This document shows, piece by piece, positions 20,100 to 31,270 of a stretch of DNA of 64,000 nt. Each line of letters opens with the position of its first letter. Position 1 is the stretch's first letter. The stretch is from Aphanomyces cochlioides (taxonomy: Eukaryota; Oomycota; Saprolegniomycetes; Saprolegniales; Verrucalvaceae), in assembly GCA_019828595.1 (NCBI GenBank), contig JAHQRK010000002.1, forward strand, positions 3,534,001 to 3,598,000. The letters run 5' to 3'. The translations under genes and the position numbers were made by a program. Below the pieces are notes generated by a model that made no database searches, was not told the origin of the DNA, and saw nothing but the letters and a program-made list of their open reading frames with translations.

Positions 20100-23000
20100 T
20101 TAGAGTTGATCGTCCTCCAAATCGAGGGGATCAATTTCGTCGGCGTTCATGGAGTGGTGAGCTTTGCTGCAGAGCTCGTCGATGTGGTAATTGTTGGTGA
20201 TGCTTTTGAGCATCGAGATGGCCGACAAGACGGGAGCCGGCAAAGTGAACTTCTCGAGATTGTCGCTGAAGTTTTCGATCAAAGCAAACAGCGACCAGTC
20301 CGTCAAGCAGTTGGTGTCAGGCAATCTTGTTGCTTCTTGGTTCAATAGAACAGTCAGTGCCTCCGAGTTTGTGTAGAGGTCTGGGGCCCGATTTGAGAGG
20401 AATAAGTCAATCGTAGCAAGTGCAAAGAGGATGCGCTTGATCTCTGGTATGTCCGTGGTCAATTCTTCCAAGATTTCTGACGGGTGAATCTTGTATTGAG
20501 CCATGAAGTTGACGTGATGTTTGTAGTTGTGAGGCTTGCCTTGAGCTTTTAACAAAGCCATCTTGCGCTCAATAGTCTTGGTTGCAACAAGTGACTGAAA
20601 CAAACTGGGGTCTTCATCTTGTGCGTACATAGCATGTGCAACGAGCTGAGGGTCATCTCGCAAAATGCGTTGACATTCGGTGATACTGCCTTCGACTTTC
20701 TTATCTCGAATGATCTTCTTCGCCAATTCGAGGTGGGCTGCAGCAGACTTGTTAAGTCGTTGTTTCTTCGCTTTGCCTTTGGTCTTTTTCGGGCGTGGCG
20801 CACTTGAATCTTCCAATACAATTCGAGGCACTGCAAAGTCTTCAAACGAGAGTTCCACGTCGTCTTCTTCGAGGATATGAAAACGGTTGGATGTCGGCAG
20901 GGGATCCAAACGTGGGGACGAAGGCAAAGTACGTTTTGGAGCTGGTCCAGACCGGTAGCCCGTTACCAATTGAAGGTCCAGCGAGTTCTTGGGCTGCTCA
21001 CTTGGTGGAGCAAGAGCGGGCGATTCGTTGGTAGACATTTCCACATCTTCTTGTTGTTTGTCTTGTCCATTGTTGTTAGGGGGATCGCTGTCACCAGACA
21101 TATCGACATCAGAGCCATGAGAAGGAGCTGTTGGCTGTGGTTGTTCATCTTGACGATCTCCAGATGCCTCAGTTGAGTCGGCCTTGCCTTCCGCATTTGT
21201 TCCAGGGTCTTGATCATGATCGTCTCCATCATGTTCAGGTTCTTTTTCTCCTGACGGAGGAGATTTTGCCGCTGCCTTGGCCGCTTTTGCCTTCGCTTTT
21301 TCAGCCTTGGCCTCTGCACGTCGTGAAACAATCGACGGAGGCAATGTCTTGTTCAGAGCAGCGATCTTGTGCTGAAACACGACGACAAAAGGCTGACCCG
21401 ACGGATCCGTAATGGTGATTTCGCGTAGTGCGTCGCCGGATTTTGGCACCAGCACTGCAGGAGGCGCAGACGACTTGAAAATGACTCTCAAATGCGGCGA
21501 CTTGATGTTCTGACCAGCAGTAGGGTTGAATGCTGCTATCACTGACTTGGTCAATGCAGCCATTTTCTTGACAATCGCCTTGGCCATCGAAGGGTGACTG
21601 ACCTTGTTGAACGTAACGTAGTAGTTGTTGCCATAACGCGAGTACTTGGGAACCAGGAAGTCTTTGCCACCAAGTCGAAACGTTGTGCCTCCCATTTCCA
21701 CGCACGTAGACAAGTTGTAACTTGAGATCACAATGGTCTGTGGGTTCTTCTTGTGGATCAAAATGTTCGGAAATTTGGAGCCCCATAACGAACCAGGATT
21801 TTCCTTGACAAATTGATCGCAGATGACTTTTTCGGACCAGTCCTTGTAGCCTTCGCCCAACTTGACTGTGAGCTCGTACACTTGGGACTGGGGGGTGAGC
21901 AAAATGTTTTCAATGAAGGCGTCCATGTCACCAGAGTCTTTGTAGAATGCGTCCGCCATGGCCTCGCATCGCGCAATATCGTCATCGGCAATAGCATGAG
22001 CACCAGTGTTGCGATGTTTCGCGCCTTTGGGAGCATTGCCTTGCTTGGAATCTTTCTTGGACGAAGCTGAATCCTTGCCGGGAGTCTTTTGCGTCCATGG
22101 ATTGGCCTTTTCAGCGTTTTGTTGCTCTTGATCGCCTTGTATTTTGTCTGCCGCGGTAGGAGGATCAACAGCGCCATTTCCTTGAGCAACGGATTTGTCG
22201 ACAATGTCTTGATTTGACTGGTCATTGTCATTGTTTGTCGATTGTTCCTCTTGAATAACTTCTCCAGGAGTATCACACGGCTTCGCTTGGCCGTTAATGT
22301 CGCCTGACCCATCAACCTCCGAGTGAATTTGAGTATTTCCCTCGTCGGTTAAGGCCTCGGTTTCAGTAGAATCCTTCCCCTCGGCGTCTCCAGAGACCAT
22401 ATCCACGTCCTCTTGAGATTTTTCTTCTTCCTCTCCCGTTCTAGGAGGCTCAGCACAGGGGGCGACGCGGTTGGTGGCTGCTGGCTCAGTCCCATTGGTC
22501 ACGAGAAAGGCCGGGGCCAGACCCCCAGTGACAGGGGTAGAAGGGGAATCCATGCCATCCCCGCAGCACGGTGACTGGGGTACACCATTGCTCCGGCGAG
22601 AACCCAAATCGGGATACCGCCCCCGCCCCTCCGAAGAGGCCCCTGGGGGGAAGTAGACAGAACCGCAGGGTGTGCCCATAGGGGGGGCCCTCGTAGCCTC
22701 TAGGGCTGGCATGGACCCCGTTTTCTCGCCGCCTTCACTGGGGATCGACTCCAATTGGAGTCCAGGGAAGCAGCCACCACAGGCACAAGGCCCCAGTGGT
22801 TCGCCCTCCTGAGTGAGGGCTTCGCTAGACAAGTTAACGACAGTGGTCTGGGGGTCAACCACTGACCCACTGAGGTTGACCCCCCCCTGGAACTCCGGCG
22901 AGTGGAGCACCAGGTGAAGCGCTGGGGGAGCGAGACGCAGATTGGTCTCCAGAGACGCTGTTGGGGTCGAACTCGACCTCCACTTCGGCCCTAGGGTTAG

Positions 23001-23139
23001 GTGTAGAGACATTACTCACACCACTTCCGCCATCCTGATTGGACGACGAAAGTGGGTGAGGTGATACAATACCTGGAATGATGGTGACTCCGTGAGTGTT
23101 GGTCTCACGGAGCTCGGAACAGCTGTTGGCGTTGGACAT
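20100..23139 (-). pseudogene. ORF1 protein of unit G1, one frameshift
   Basis: The gene runs from the ATG at 23137-23139 to the TAA at 20100-20102. The C run at 22880-22887 has 8 bases instead of 7, the only visible lesion. The 970-codon frame downstream of it is otherwise normal: acidic region, central domain (421 to about 600), Lys/Ala stretch, basic patch and helical C-terminus. Its sequence is almost identical to G2 and G3, which have 7 bases at this site. The extra base is therefore recent or an assembly error. Confidence 0.88.
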
Positions 23140-23200
23140 TTTGAGCGCGGCGGCACTTGATAACTTCTTGACTTGAGGGGTACGAGGCAAATTCGGAAGT

Positions 23201-26200
23201 TCCACGAGTTCAGTTGGGACATCGGAGAAGTTGTTGTCAATCATCACGAGTACAGATGAAAATGAGTAGAATGGAGGGGTCAGAGGGGAGGTTGAAATGG
23301 ATTGAAGCAGGGGATAGAAGCCTTAGAGTTGATCGTCCTCCAAATCGAGGGGATCAATTTCGTCGGCGTTCATGGAGTGGTGAGCTTTGCTGCAGAGCTC
23401 GTCGATGTGGTAATTGTTGGTGATGCTTTTGAGCATCGAGATGGCCGACAAGACGGGAGCCGGCAAAGTGAACTTCTCGAGATTGTCGCTGAAGTTTTCG
23501 ATCAAAGCAAACAGCGACCAGTCCGTCAAGCAGTTGGTGTCAGGCAATCTTGTTGCTTCTTGGTTCAATAGAACAGTCAGTGCCTCCGAGTTTGTGTAGA
23601 GGTCTGGGGCCCGATTTGAGAGGAATAAGTCAATCGTAGCAAGTGCAAAGAGGATGCGCTTGATCTCTGGTATGTCCGTGGTCAATTCTTCCAAGATTTC
23701 TGACGGGTGAATCTTGTATTGAGCCATGAAGTTGACGTGATGTTTGTAGTTGTGAGGCTTGCCTTGAGCTTTTAACAAAGCCATCTTGCGCTCAATAGTC
23801 TTGGTTGCAACAAGTGACTGAAACAAACTGAGGTCTTCATCTTGTGCGTACATAGCATGTGCAACGAGCTGAGGGTCATCTCGCAAAATGCGTTGACATT
23901 CGGTGATACTGCCTTCGACTTTCTTATCTCGAATGATCTTCTTCGCCAATTCGAGGTGGGCTGCAGCAGACTTGTTAAGTCGTTGTTTCTTCGCTTTGCC
24001 TTTGGTCTTTTTCGGGCGTGGCGCACTTGAATCTTCCAATACAATTCGAGGCACTGCAAAGTCTTCAAACGAGAGTTCCACGTCGTCTTCTTCGAGGATA
24101 TGAAAACGGTTGGATGTCGGCAGGGGATCCAAACGTGGGGACGAAGGCAAAGTACGTTTTGGAGCTGGTCCAGACCGGTAGCCCGTTACCAATTGAAGGT
24201 CCAGCGAGTTCTTGGGCTGCTCACTTGGTGGAGCAAGAGCGGGCGATTCGTTGGTAGACATTTCCACATCTTCTTGTTGTTTGTCTTGTCCATTGTTGTT
24301 AGGGGGATCGCTGTCACCAGACATGTCGACATCAGAGCCATGAGAAGGAGCTGTTGGCTGTGGTTGTTCATCTTGACGATCTCCAGATGCCTCAGTTGAG
24401 TCGGCCTTGCCTTCCGCATTTGTTCCAGGGTCTTGATCATGATCGTCTCCATCATGTTCAGGTTCTTTTTCTCCTGACGGAGGAGATTTTGCCGCTGCCT
24501 TGGCCGCTTTTGCCTTCGCTTTTTCAGCCTTGGCCTCTGCACGTCGTGAAACAATCGACGGAGGCAATGTCTTGTTCAGAGCAGCGATCTTGTGCTGAAA
24601 CACGACGACAAAAGGCTGACCCGACGGATCCGTAATGGTGATTTCGCGTAGTGCGTCGCCGGATTTTGGCACCAGCACTGCAGGAGGCGCAGACGACTTG
24701 AAAATGACTCTCAAATGCGGCGACTTGATGTTCTGACCAGCAGTAGGGTTGAATGCTGCTATCACTGACTTGGTCAATGCAGCCATTTTCTTGACAATCG
24801 CCTTGGCCATCGAAGGGTGACTGACCTTGTTGAACGTAACGTAGTAGTTGTTGCCATAACGCGAGTACTTGGGAACCAGGAAGTCTTTGCCACCAAGTCG
24901 AAACGTTGTGCCTCCCATTTCCACGCACGTAGACAAGTTGTAACTTGAGATCACAATGGTCTGTGGGTTCTTCTTGTGGATCAAAATGTTCGGAAATTTG
25001 GAGCCCCATAACGAACCAGGATTTTCCTTGACAAATTGATCGCAGATGACTTTTTCGGACCAGTCCTTGTAGCCTTCGCCCAACTTGACTGTGAGCTCGT
25101 ACACTTGGGACTGGGGGTGAGCAAAATGTTTTCAATGAAGGCGTCCATGTCACCAGAGTCTTTGTAGAATGCGTCCGCCATGGCCTCGCATCGCGCAATA
25201 TCGTCATCGGCAATAGCATGAGCACCAGTGTTGCGATGTTTCGCGCCTTTGGGAGCATTGCCTTGCTTGGAATCTTTCTTGGACGAAGCTGAATCCTTGC
25301 CGGGAGTCTTTTGCGTCCATGGATTGGCCTTTTCAGCGTTTTGTTGCTCTTGATCGCCTTGTATTTTGTCTGCCGCGGTAGGAGGATCAACAGCGCCATT
25401 TCCTTGAGCAACGGATTTGTCGACAATGTCTTGATTTGACTGGTCATTGTCATTGTTTGTCGATTGTTCCTCTTGAATAACTTCTCCAGGAGTATCACAC
25501 GGCTTCGCTTGGCCGTTAATGTCGCCTGACCCATCAACCTCCGAGTGAATTTGAGTATTTCCCTCGTCGGTTAAGGCCTCGGTTTCAGTAGAATCCTTCC
25601 CCTCGGCGTCTCCAGAGACCATATCCACGTCCTCTTGAGATTTTTCTTCTTCCTCTCCCGTTCTAGGAGGCTCAGCACAGGGGGCGACGCGGTTGGTGGC
25701 TGCTGGCTCAGTCCCATTGGTCACGAGAAAGGCCGGGGCCAGACCCCCAGTGACAGGGGTAGAAGGGGAATCCATGCCATCCCCGCAGCACGGTGACTGG
25801 GGTACACCATTGCTCCGGCGAGAACCCAAATCGGGATACCGCCCCCGCCCCTCCGAAGAGGCCCCTGGGGGGAAGTAGACAGAACCGCAGGGTGTGCCCA
25901 TAGGGGGGGCCCTCGTAGCCTCTAGGGCTGGCATGGACCCCGTTTTCTCGCCGCCTTCACTGGGGATCGACTCCAATTGGAGTCCAGGGAAGCAGCCACC
26001 ACAGGCACAAGGCCCCAGTGGTTCGCCCTCCTGAGTGAGGGCTTCGCTAGACAAGTTAACGACAGTGGTCTGGGGGTCAACCACTGACCCACTGAGGTTG
26101 ACCCCCCCTGGAACTCCGGCGAGTGGAGCACCAGGTGAAGCGCTGGGGGAGCGAGACGCAGATTGGTCTCCAGAGACGCTGTTGGGGTCGAACTCGACCT

Positions 26201-26421
26201 CCACTTCGGCCCTAGGGTTAGGTGTAGAGACATTACTCACACCACTTCCGCCATCCTGATTGGACGACGAAAGTGGGTGAGGTGATACAATACCTGGAAT
26301 GATGGTGACTCCGTGAGTGTTGGTCTCACGGAGCTCGGAACAGCTGTTGGCGTTGGACATTTTGAGCGCGGCGGCACTTGATAACTTCTTGACTTGAGGG
26401 GTACGAGGCAAATTCGGAAGT
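23201..26421 (-). repeat. Tandem unit G2 (3221 bp)
   Basis: Second head-to-tail unit with the same start and end points as G1. It begins with the ORF2 stub 23201-23244, whose frame is fused in phase to the ORF1 start of G1. It is 2 bp shorter than G1 because of its 7-base C run and a 5-base G run at 25113-25117. Confidence 0.9.
23323..26360 (-). pseudogene. ORF1 protein of unit G2, one frameshift
   Basis: The gene runs from the ATG at 26358-26360 to the TAA at 23323-23325. The G run at 25113-25117 has 5 instead of 6 bases, at about residue 415, just before the structured domain. It divides the protein into an acidic N-terminal half of about 415 codons and a C-terminal part of about 590 codons, each fully open. 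G1 and G3 have 6 bases at this site, so the change is private to G2 and is a candidate assembly error. Confidence 0.88.
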
Positions 26422-29400
26422 TCCACGAGTTCAGTTGGGACATCGGAGAAGTTGTTGTCAATCATCACGAGTACAGATGAAAATGAGTAGAATGGAGGGG
26501 TCAGAGGGGAGGTTGAAATGGATTGAAGCAGGGGATAGAAGCCTTAGAGTTGATCGTCCTCCAAATCGAGGGGATCAATTTCGTCGGCGTTCATGGAGTG
26601 GTGAGCTTTGCTGCAGAGCTTGTCGATGTGGTAATTGTTGGTGATGCTTTTGAGCATCGAGATGGCCGACAAGACGGGAGCCGGCAAAGTGAACTTCTCG
26701 AGATTGTCGCTGAAGTTTTCGATCAAAGCAAACAGCGACCAGTCCGTCAAGCAGTTGGTGTCAGGCAATCTTGTTGCTTCTTGGTTCAATAGAACAGTCA
26801 GTGCCTCCGAGTTTGTGTAGAGGTCTGGGGCCCGATTTGAGAGGAATAAGTCAATCGTAGCAAGTGCAAAGAGGATGCGCTTGATCTCTGGTATGTCCGT
26901 GGTCAATTCTTCCAAGATTTCTGACGGGTGAATCTTGTATTGAGCCATGAAGTTGACGTGATGTTTGTAGTTGTGAGGCTTGCCTTGAGCTTTTAACAAA
27001 GCCATCTTGCGCTCAATAGTCTTGGTTGCAACAAGTGACTGAAACAAACTGAGGTCTTCATCTTGTGCGTACATAGCATGTGCAACGAGCTGAGGGTCAT
27101 CTCGCAAAATGCGTTGACATTCGGTGATACTGCCTTCGACTTTCTTATCTCGAATGATCTTCTTCGCCAATTCGAGGTGGGCTGCAGCAGACTTGTTAAG
27201 TCGTTGTTTCTTCGCTTTGCCTTTGGTCTTTTTCGGGCGTGGCGCACTTGAATCTTCCAATACAATTCGAGGCACTGCAAAGTCTTCAAACGAGAGTTCC
27301 ACGTCGTCTTCTTCGAGGATATGAAAACGGTTGGATGTCGGCAGGGGATCCAAACGTGGGGACGAAGGCAAAGTACGTTTTGGAGCTGGTCCAGACCGGT
27401 AGCCCGTTACCAATTGAAGGTCCAGCGAGTTCTTGGGCTGCTCACTTGGTGGAGCAAGAGCGGGCGATTCGTTGGTAGACATTTCCACATCTTCTTGTTG
27501 TTTGTCTTGTCCATTGTTGTTAGGGGGATCGCTGTCACCAGACATGTCGACATCAGAGCCATGAGAAGGAGCTGTTGGCTGTGGTTGTTCATCTTGACGA
27601 TCTCCAGATGCCTCAGTTGAGTCGGCCTTGCCTTCCGCATTTGTTCCAGGGTCTTGATCATGATCGTCTCCATCATGTTCAGGTTCTTTTTCTCCTGACG
27701 GAGGAGATTTTGCCGCTGCCTTGGCCGCTTTTGCCTTCGCTTTTTCAGCCTTGGCCTCTGCACGTCGTGAAACAATCGACGGAGGCAATGTCTTGTTCAG
27801 AGCAGCGATCTTGTGCTGAAACACGACGACAAAAGGCTGACCCGACGGATCCGTAATGGTGATTTCGCGTAGTGCGTCGCCGGATTTTGGCACCAGCACT
27901 GCAGGAGGCGCAGACGACTTGAAAATGACTCTCAAATGCGGCGACTTGATGTTCTGACCAGCAGTAGGGTTGAATGCTGCTATCACTGACTTGGTCAATG
28001 CAGCCATTTTCTTGACAATCGCCTTGGCCATCGAAGGGTGACTGACCTTGTTGAACGTAACGTAGTAGTTGTTGCCATAACGCGAGTACTTGGGAACCAG
28101 GAAGTCTTTGCCACCAAGTCGAAACGTTGTGCCTCCCATTTCCACGCACGTAGACAAGTTGTAACTTGAGATCACAATGGTCTGTGGGTTCTTCTTGTGG
28201 ATCAAAATGTTCGGAAATTTGGAGCCCCATAACGAACCAGGATTTTCCTTGACAAATTGATCGCAGATGACTTTTTCGGACCAGTCCTTGTAGGCTTCGC
28301 CCAACTTGACTGTGAGCTCGTACACTTGGGACTGGGGGGTGAGCAAAATGTTTTCAATGAAGGCGTCCATGTCACCAGAGTCTTTGTAGAATGCGTCCGC
28401 CATGGCCTCGCATCGCGCAATATCGTCATCGGCAATAGCATGAGCACCAGTGTTGCGATGTTTCGCGCCTTTGGGAGCATTGCCTTGCTTGGAATCTTTC
28501 TTGGACGAAGCTGAATCCTTGCCGGGAGTCTTTTGCGTCCATGGATTGGCCTTTTCAGCGTTTTGTTGCTCTTGATCGCCTTGTATTTTGTCTGCCGCGG
28601 TAGGAGGATCAACAGCGCCATTTCCTTGAGCAACGGATTTGTCGACAATGTCTTGATTTGACTGGTCATTGTCATTGTTTGTCGATTGTTCCTCTTGAAT
28701 AACTTCTCCAGGAGTATCACACGGCTTCGCTTGGCCGTTAATGTCGCCTGACCCATCAACCTCCGAGTGAATTTGAGTATTTCCCTCGTCGGTTAAGGCC
28801 TCGGTTTCAGTAGAATCCTTCCCCTCGGCGTCTCCAGAGACCATATCCACGTCCTCTTGAGATTTTTCTTCTTCCTCTCCCGTTCTAGGAGGCTCAGCAC
28901 AGGGGGCGACGCGGTTGGTGGCTGCTGGCTCAGTCCCATTGGTCACGAGAAAGGCCGGGGCCAGACCCCCAGTGACAGGGGTAGAAGGGGAATCCATGCC
29001 ATCCCCGCAGCACGGTGACTGGGGTACACCATTGCTCCGGCGAGAACCCAAATCGGGATACCGCCCCCGCCCCTCCGAAGAGGCCCCTGGGGGGAAGTAG
29101 ACAGAACCGCAGGGTGTGCCCATAGGGGGGGCCCTCGTAGCCTCTAGGGCTGGCATGGACCCCGTTTTCTCGCCGCCTTCACTGGGGATCGACTCCAATT
29201 GGAGTCCAGGGAAGCAGCCACCACAGGCACAAGGCCCCAGTGGTTCGCCCTCCTGAGTGAGGGCTTCGCTAGACAAGTTAACGACAGTGGTCTGGGGGTC
29301 AACCACTGACCCACTGAGGTTGACCCCCCCTGGAACTCCGGCGAGTGGAGCACCAGGTGAAGCGCTGGGGGAGCGAGACGCAGATTGGTCTCCAGAGACG

Positions 29401-29643
29401 CTGTTGGGGTCGAACTCGACCTCCACTTCGGCCCTAGGGTTAGGTGTAGAGACATTACTCACACCACTTCCGCCATCCTGATTGGACGACGAAAGTGGGT
29501 GAGGTGATACAATACCTGGAATGATGGTGACTCCGTGAGTGTTGGTCTCACGGAGCTCGGAACAGCTGTTGGCGTTGGACATTTTGAGCGCGGCGGCACT
29601 TGATAACTTCTTGACTTGAGGGGTACGAGGCAAATTCGGAAGT
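26422..29643 (-). repeat. Tandem unit G3 (3222 bp), rightmost, 5' end inserted in B
   Basis: Third unit. On its left it starts with the shared ORF2 stub 26422-26465, fused in phase to ORF1 of G2. On its right the complete 5' end abuts plus-strand B. The first 16 bases of B there, CCGAGATTGTTCATGG, end in TGG and so mark the true insertion site of this copy. It differs from the site at the left end of the complex (11776). Confidence 0.9.
26544..29582 (-). CDS. ORF1 protein of unit G3, intact (1012 residues)
   Basis: The ATG at 29580-29582 and the TAA at 26544-26546 enclose an uninterrupted frame of the full length. Layout: residues 1-260 are Ser/Pro/Gly-rich with the GPCACGGCFPG cluster; 260-400 are acidic and Gln/Asn-rich; 421-600 are the mixed alpha/beta-looking central domain; 605-625 are Lys/Ala-rich; 625-780 are acidic and disordered-looking; about 783-792 are basic; 800-1012 are helical. 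There is no canonical CCHC knuckle. A role as RNA-binding partner of ORF2 is inferred from LINE organisation. No ORF2 beyond 14 codons remains in this unit, so it could act only in trans. Its frame is also open upstream into reversed B sequence, which is incidental. Confidence 0.88.
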   Translation of the reverse strand: MSNANSCSELRETNTHGVTIIPGIVSPHPLSSSNQDGGSGVSNVSTPNPRAEVEVEFDPNSVSGDQSASRSPSASPGAPLAGVPGGVNLSGSVVDPQTTVVNLSSEALTQEGEPLGPCACGGCFPGLQLESIPSEGGEKTGSMPALEATRAPPMGTPCGSVYFPPGASSEGRGRYPDLGSRRSNGVPQSPCCGDGMDSPSTPVTGGLAPAFLVTNGTEPAATNRVAPCAEPPRTGEEEEKSQEDVDMVSGDAEGKDSTETEALTDEGNTQIHSEVDGSGDINGQAKPCDTPGEVIQEEQSTNNDNDQSNQDIVDKSVAQGNGAVDPPTAADKIQGDQEQQNAEKANPWTQKTPGKDSASSKKDSKQGNAPKGAKHRNTGAHAIADDDIARCEAMADAFYKDSGDMDAFIENILLTPQSQVYELTVKLGEAYKDWSEKVICDQFVKENPGSLWGSKFPNILIHKKNPQTIVISSYNLSTCVEMGGTTFRLGGKDFLVPKYSRYGNNYYVTFNKVSHPSMAKAIVKKMAALTKSVIAAFNPTAGQNIKSPHLRVIFKSSAPPAVLVPKSGDALREITITDPSGQPFVVVFQHKIAALNKTLPPSIVSRRAEAKAEKAKAKAAKAAAKSPPSGEKEPEHDGDDHDQDPGTNAEGKADSTEASGDRQDEQPQPTAPSHGSDVDMSGDSDPPNNNGQDKQQEDVEMSTNESPALAPPSEQPKNSLDLQLVTGYRSGPAPKRTLPSSPRLDPLPTSNRFHILEEDDVELSFEDFAVPRIVLEDSSAPRPKKTKGKAKKQRLNKSAAAHLELAKKIIRDKKVEGSITECQRILRDDPQLVAHAMYAQDEDLSLFQSLVATKTIERKMALLKAQGKPHNYKHHVNFMAQYKIHPSEILEELTTDIPEIKRILFALATIDLFLSNRAPDLYTNSEALTVLLNQEATRLPDTNCLTDWSLFALIENFSDNLEKFTLPAPVLSAISMLKSITNNYHIDKLCSKAHHSMNADEIDPLDLEDDQL

Positions 29644-31263
29644 CCGAGATTGTTCATGGATGTCTGGATCGATTTTTGGACAAGTCTCCAACATTCCACA
29701 ATATCTCCAAGGCCTACGACATACTGGTCAATGATATCCGCTCCCAACTCAAAGAATTCCATTCTCAACGATTGGAGAAACAACGTCTGCCGTTGAAGAA
29801 GTTAGCTGTCGAGATCGCTTCGCTTTTGCAAGTCCCCAACATGCGTCAAGATTCAGTGCTGGTGGATCGAGTGCGAGACCTTCAAAAGCAAATTCACGAG
29901 CTGCAAGATCGAGACAAGCAGTTTCGTCAAGACCAGGCGTTCCAACTTCACTTGTACAAAGCAGAGCGCTCGTCCAAGTTCCACTTCATGTCCCCTGTCC
30001 CTACCCCCTTGAAGAAGACAGTCTTCAAAGAGTTGGTGGATGTCAATGGAAATGTTGTCTCCAATCAACAAGGCATGTCTGACGTCCTGGTCGACTACTA
30101 CAAGGACTTGTTTGCAGCTCCCGAGGTGCAGCGATCTGGAGACGAAGTGTCGTCATTTCTGACCCCATTGACTCGACACAAGCAACTGCCAGAGCAAGCC
30201 CAGAAAGAGCTGTCGGCTCCCTTGCGCGCCAACGAGTTCTATCATGCTATTCGACACAGCAGTTCGAACTCAGCGCCAGGTCCCAACGCTCTGCCATTCG
30301 AAGTCCTCAAACTTGCACCTCACAAGTGGTCGTTGGTATTGGAGCTGCTATTCACACACCAGCTCCATTCTCACCCTCGCTTGACTCCCATGCAACTTGT
30401 CAGTACGCTGGTGTTGCTGCACAAGAAAGGCCCCAAGTCACAGGCCAAGAACTATCGGCCCATTAGCCTACTCAACACGGATGTGAAAATCCTGACGAGT
30501 ATTCTGGCTTATCGACTCCAGCGCCACATTCGACACATCATCCACCCGGACCAGCAAGGCTTTATCCGTCAAAGCAATATCCAAACCAATATTGCACGAC
30601 TGGATGACATGCTGCACCACATCAAACTACACAGTCCGTCCTCGATGGTGGCACTGCTTGACTTTGAGAAAGCTTTTGATCGCGTGGACCACGCGTACTT
30701 GCTCCGCGTCCTCCGTCACTATGGCTTTCCCGAAACCTTTGTTGACATGGTTCGCGTACTGTACTCGGGCCGCAAGTCTCGCATCTTGGTGAACGGCTTC
30801 TTGTCCAAGCCAGTTCACATCTCACGCGGTGTGTTGCAAGGTGATCCACTGTCGCCACTTCTGTTTGTGATCGCTTTGGAACCGATGTGCCAACTCCTAC
30901 GGCAACACTCCAACTATGGCGTCAAGTGTGGGGATCGCTACCACACTGGGAGTTACTTTGCCGACGACTCGCAACTCTATGCGGCAAATGAGACGTGCCT
31001 CCACCGGCAGCTTGCATTGGTTCAAACCTTTTGCGACAAGTCTGGTTTCCGACTCAACGTAGACAAGACCCAAATTCTGACCTACAGCCAGTTGAATGGG
31101 AACCTTGCCTCACTACAAGTTACTTCCGACAGTCCCGTGAAGGCTCTTGGTATCTTGGTTGCGCCCAATCTTTCTCCATTGGCACGTTTCAATTACGTGT
31201 TTGAGAAGTTTGTGGCTCGCTTGTCTTTGTGGCTCTACAAGGCTCGAACCATGGCCGGAAAAG
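29644..31263 (+). pseudogene. ORF2 protein of copy B, fragment 3 (linker and RT)
   Basis: Covers about residues 287-826: the charged linker, the RT domain with NYRPISLLN, LDFEKAFD (motif A, Asp626), GVLQGDPLSP (motif B) and FADD (725-728), and part of the thumb. The frame is open throughout. At 31263 it passes through 7 filler bases and enters the 5' UTR and ORF1 of H in phase, making a continuous frame of more than 1500 codons to 34370. Thirty-seven bases that should link it to 11776 are missing. The C-terminal 525 residues of B are not found. Confidence 0.88.
31249..31263. repeat. Inferred left TSD of copy H
   Basis: CCATGGCCGGAAAAG, 15 bp, starts with CCA and precedes the 5' end of H, separated by 7 untemplated bases AAAAAAG (31264-31270). 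The partner is not found after the H 3' end at 59481, where unrelated ORF2 sequence follows. Confidence 0.55.
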
Positions 31264-31270
31264 AAAAAAG

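Larger units (their letters stand above)
19978..23200 (-). repeat. Tandem unit G1 (3223 bp)
   Basis: This unit consists of the first 44 nt of ORF2 (19978-20021), the spacer, a full ORF1 and a complete 5' end. The next unit starts at once with the same ORF2 cut point. Joints at 19977, 23200 and 26421 are identical, so G1, G2 and G3 are head-to-tail copies of one 3.2-kb segment rather than separate insertions. Unequal exchange between ORF1 of F and ORF1 of its host copy would amplify exactly this segment. Confidence 0.9.
1708..31263 (+). mobile_element. LINE copy B, host copy split by insertions
   Basis: B is a plus-strand copy seen in three pieces: 1708-3916 (ORF1 C-terminal part and ORF2 start), 11298-11776 (ORF2) and 29644-31263 (ORF2 to about residue 826). 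Sequence continuity across 3916/11314 is exact apart from the 16-bp TSD of C. Across 11776/29644, 37 bases present in intact copies are missing. B stops at 31263, where copy H starts after 7 filler bases, and its 3' part is not recovered downstream. B receives insertions A, C, the D-G3 complex and H, so it is the oldest copy on the left side. Confidence 0.9.

Noticed and set aside
19978..29643. G1-G3 as a classical satellite or CRISPR-like array
   Set aside because: The units are 3.2-kb LINE segments with coding content; there are no short direct repeats with spacers.
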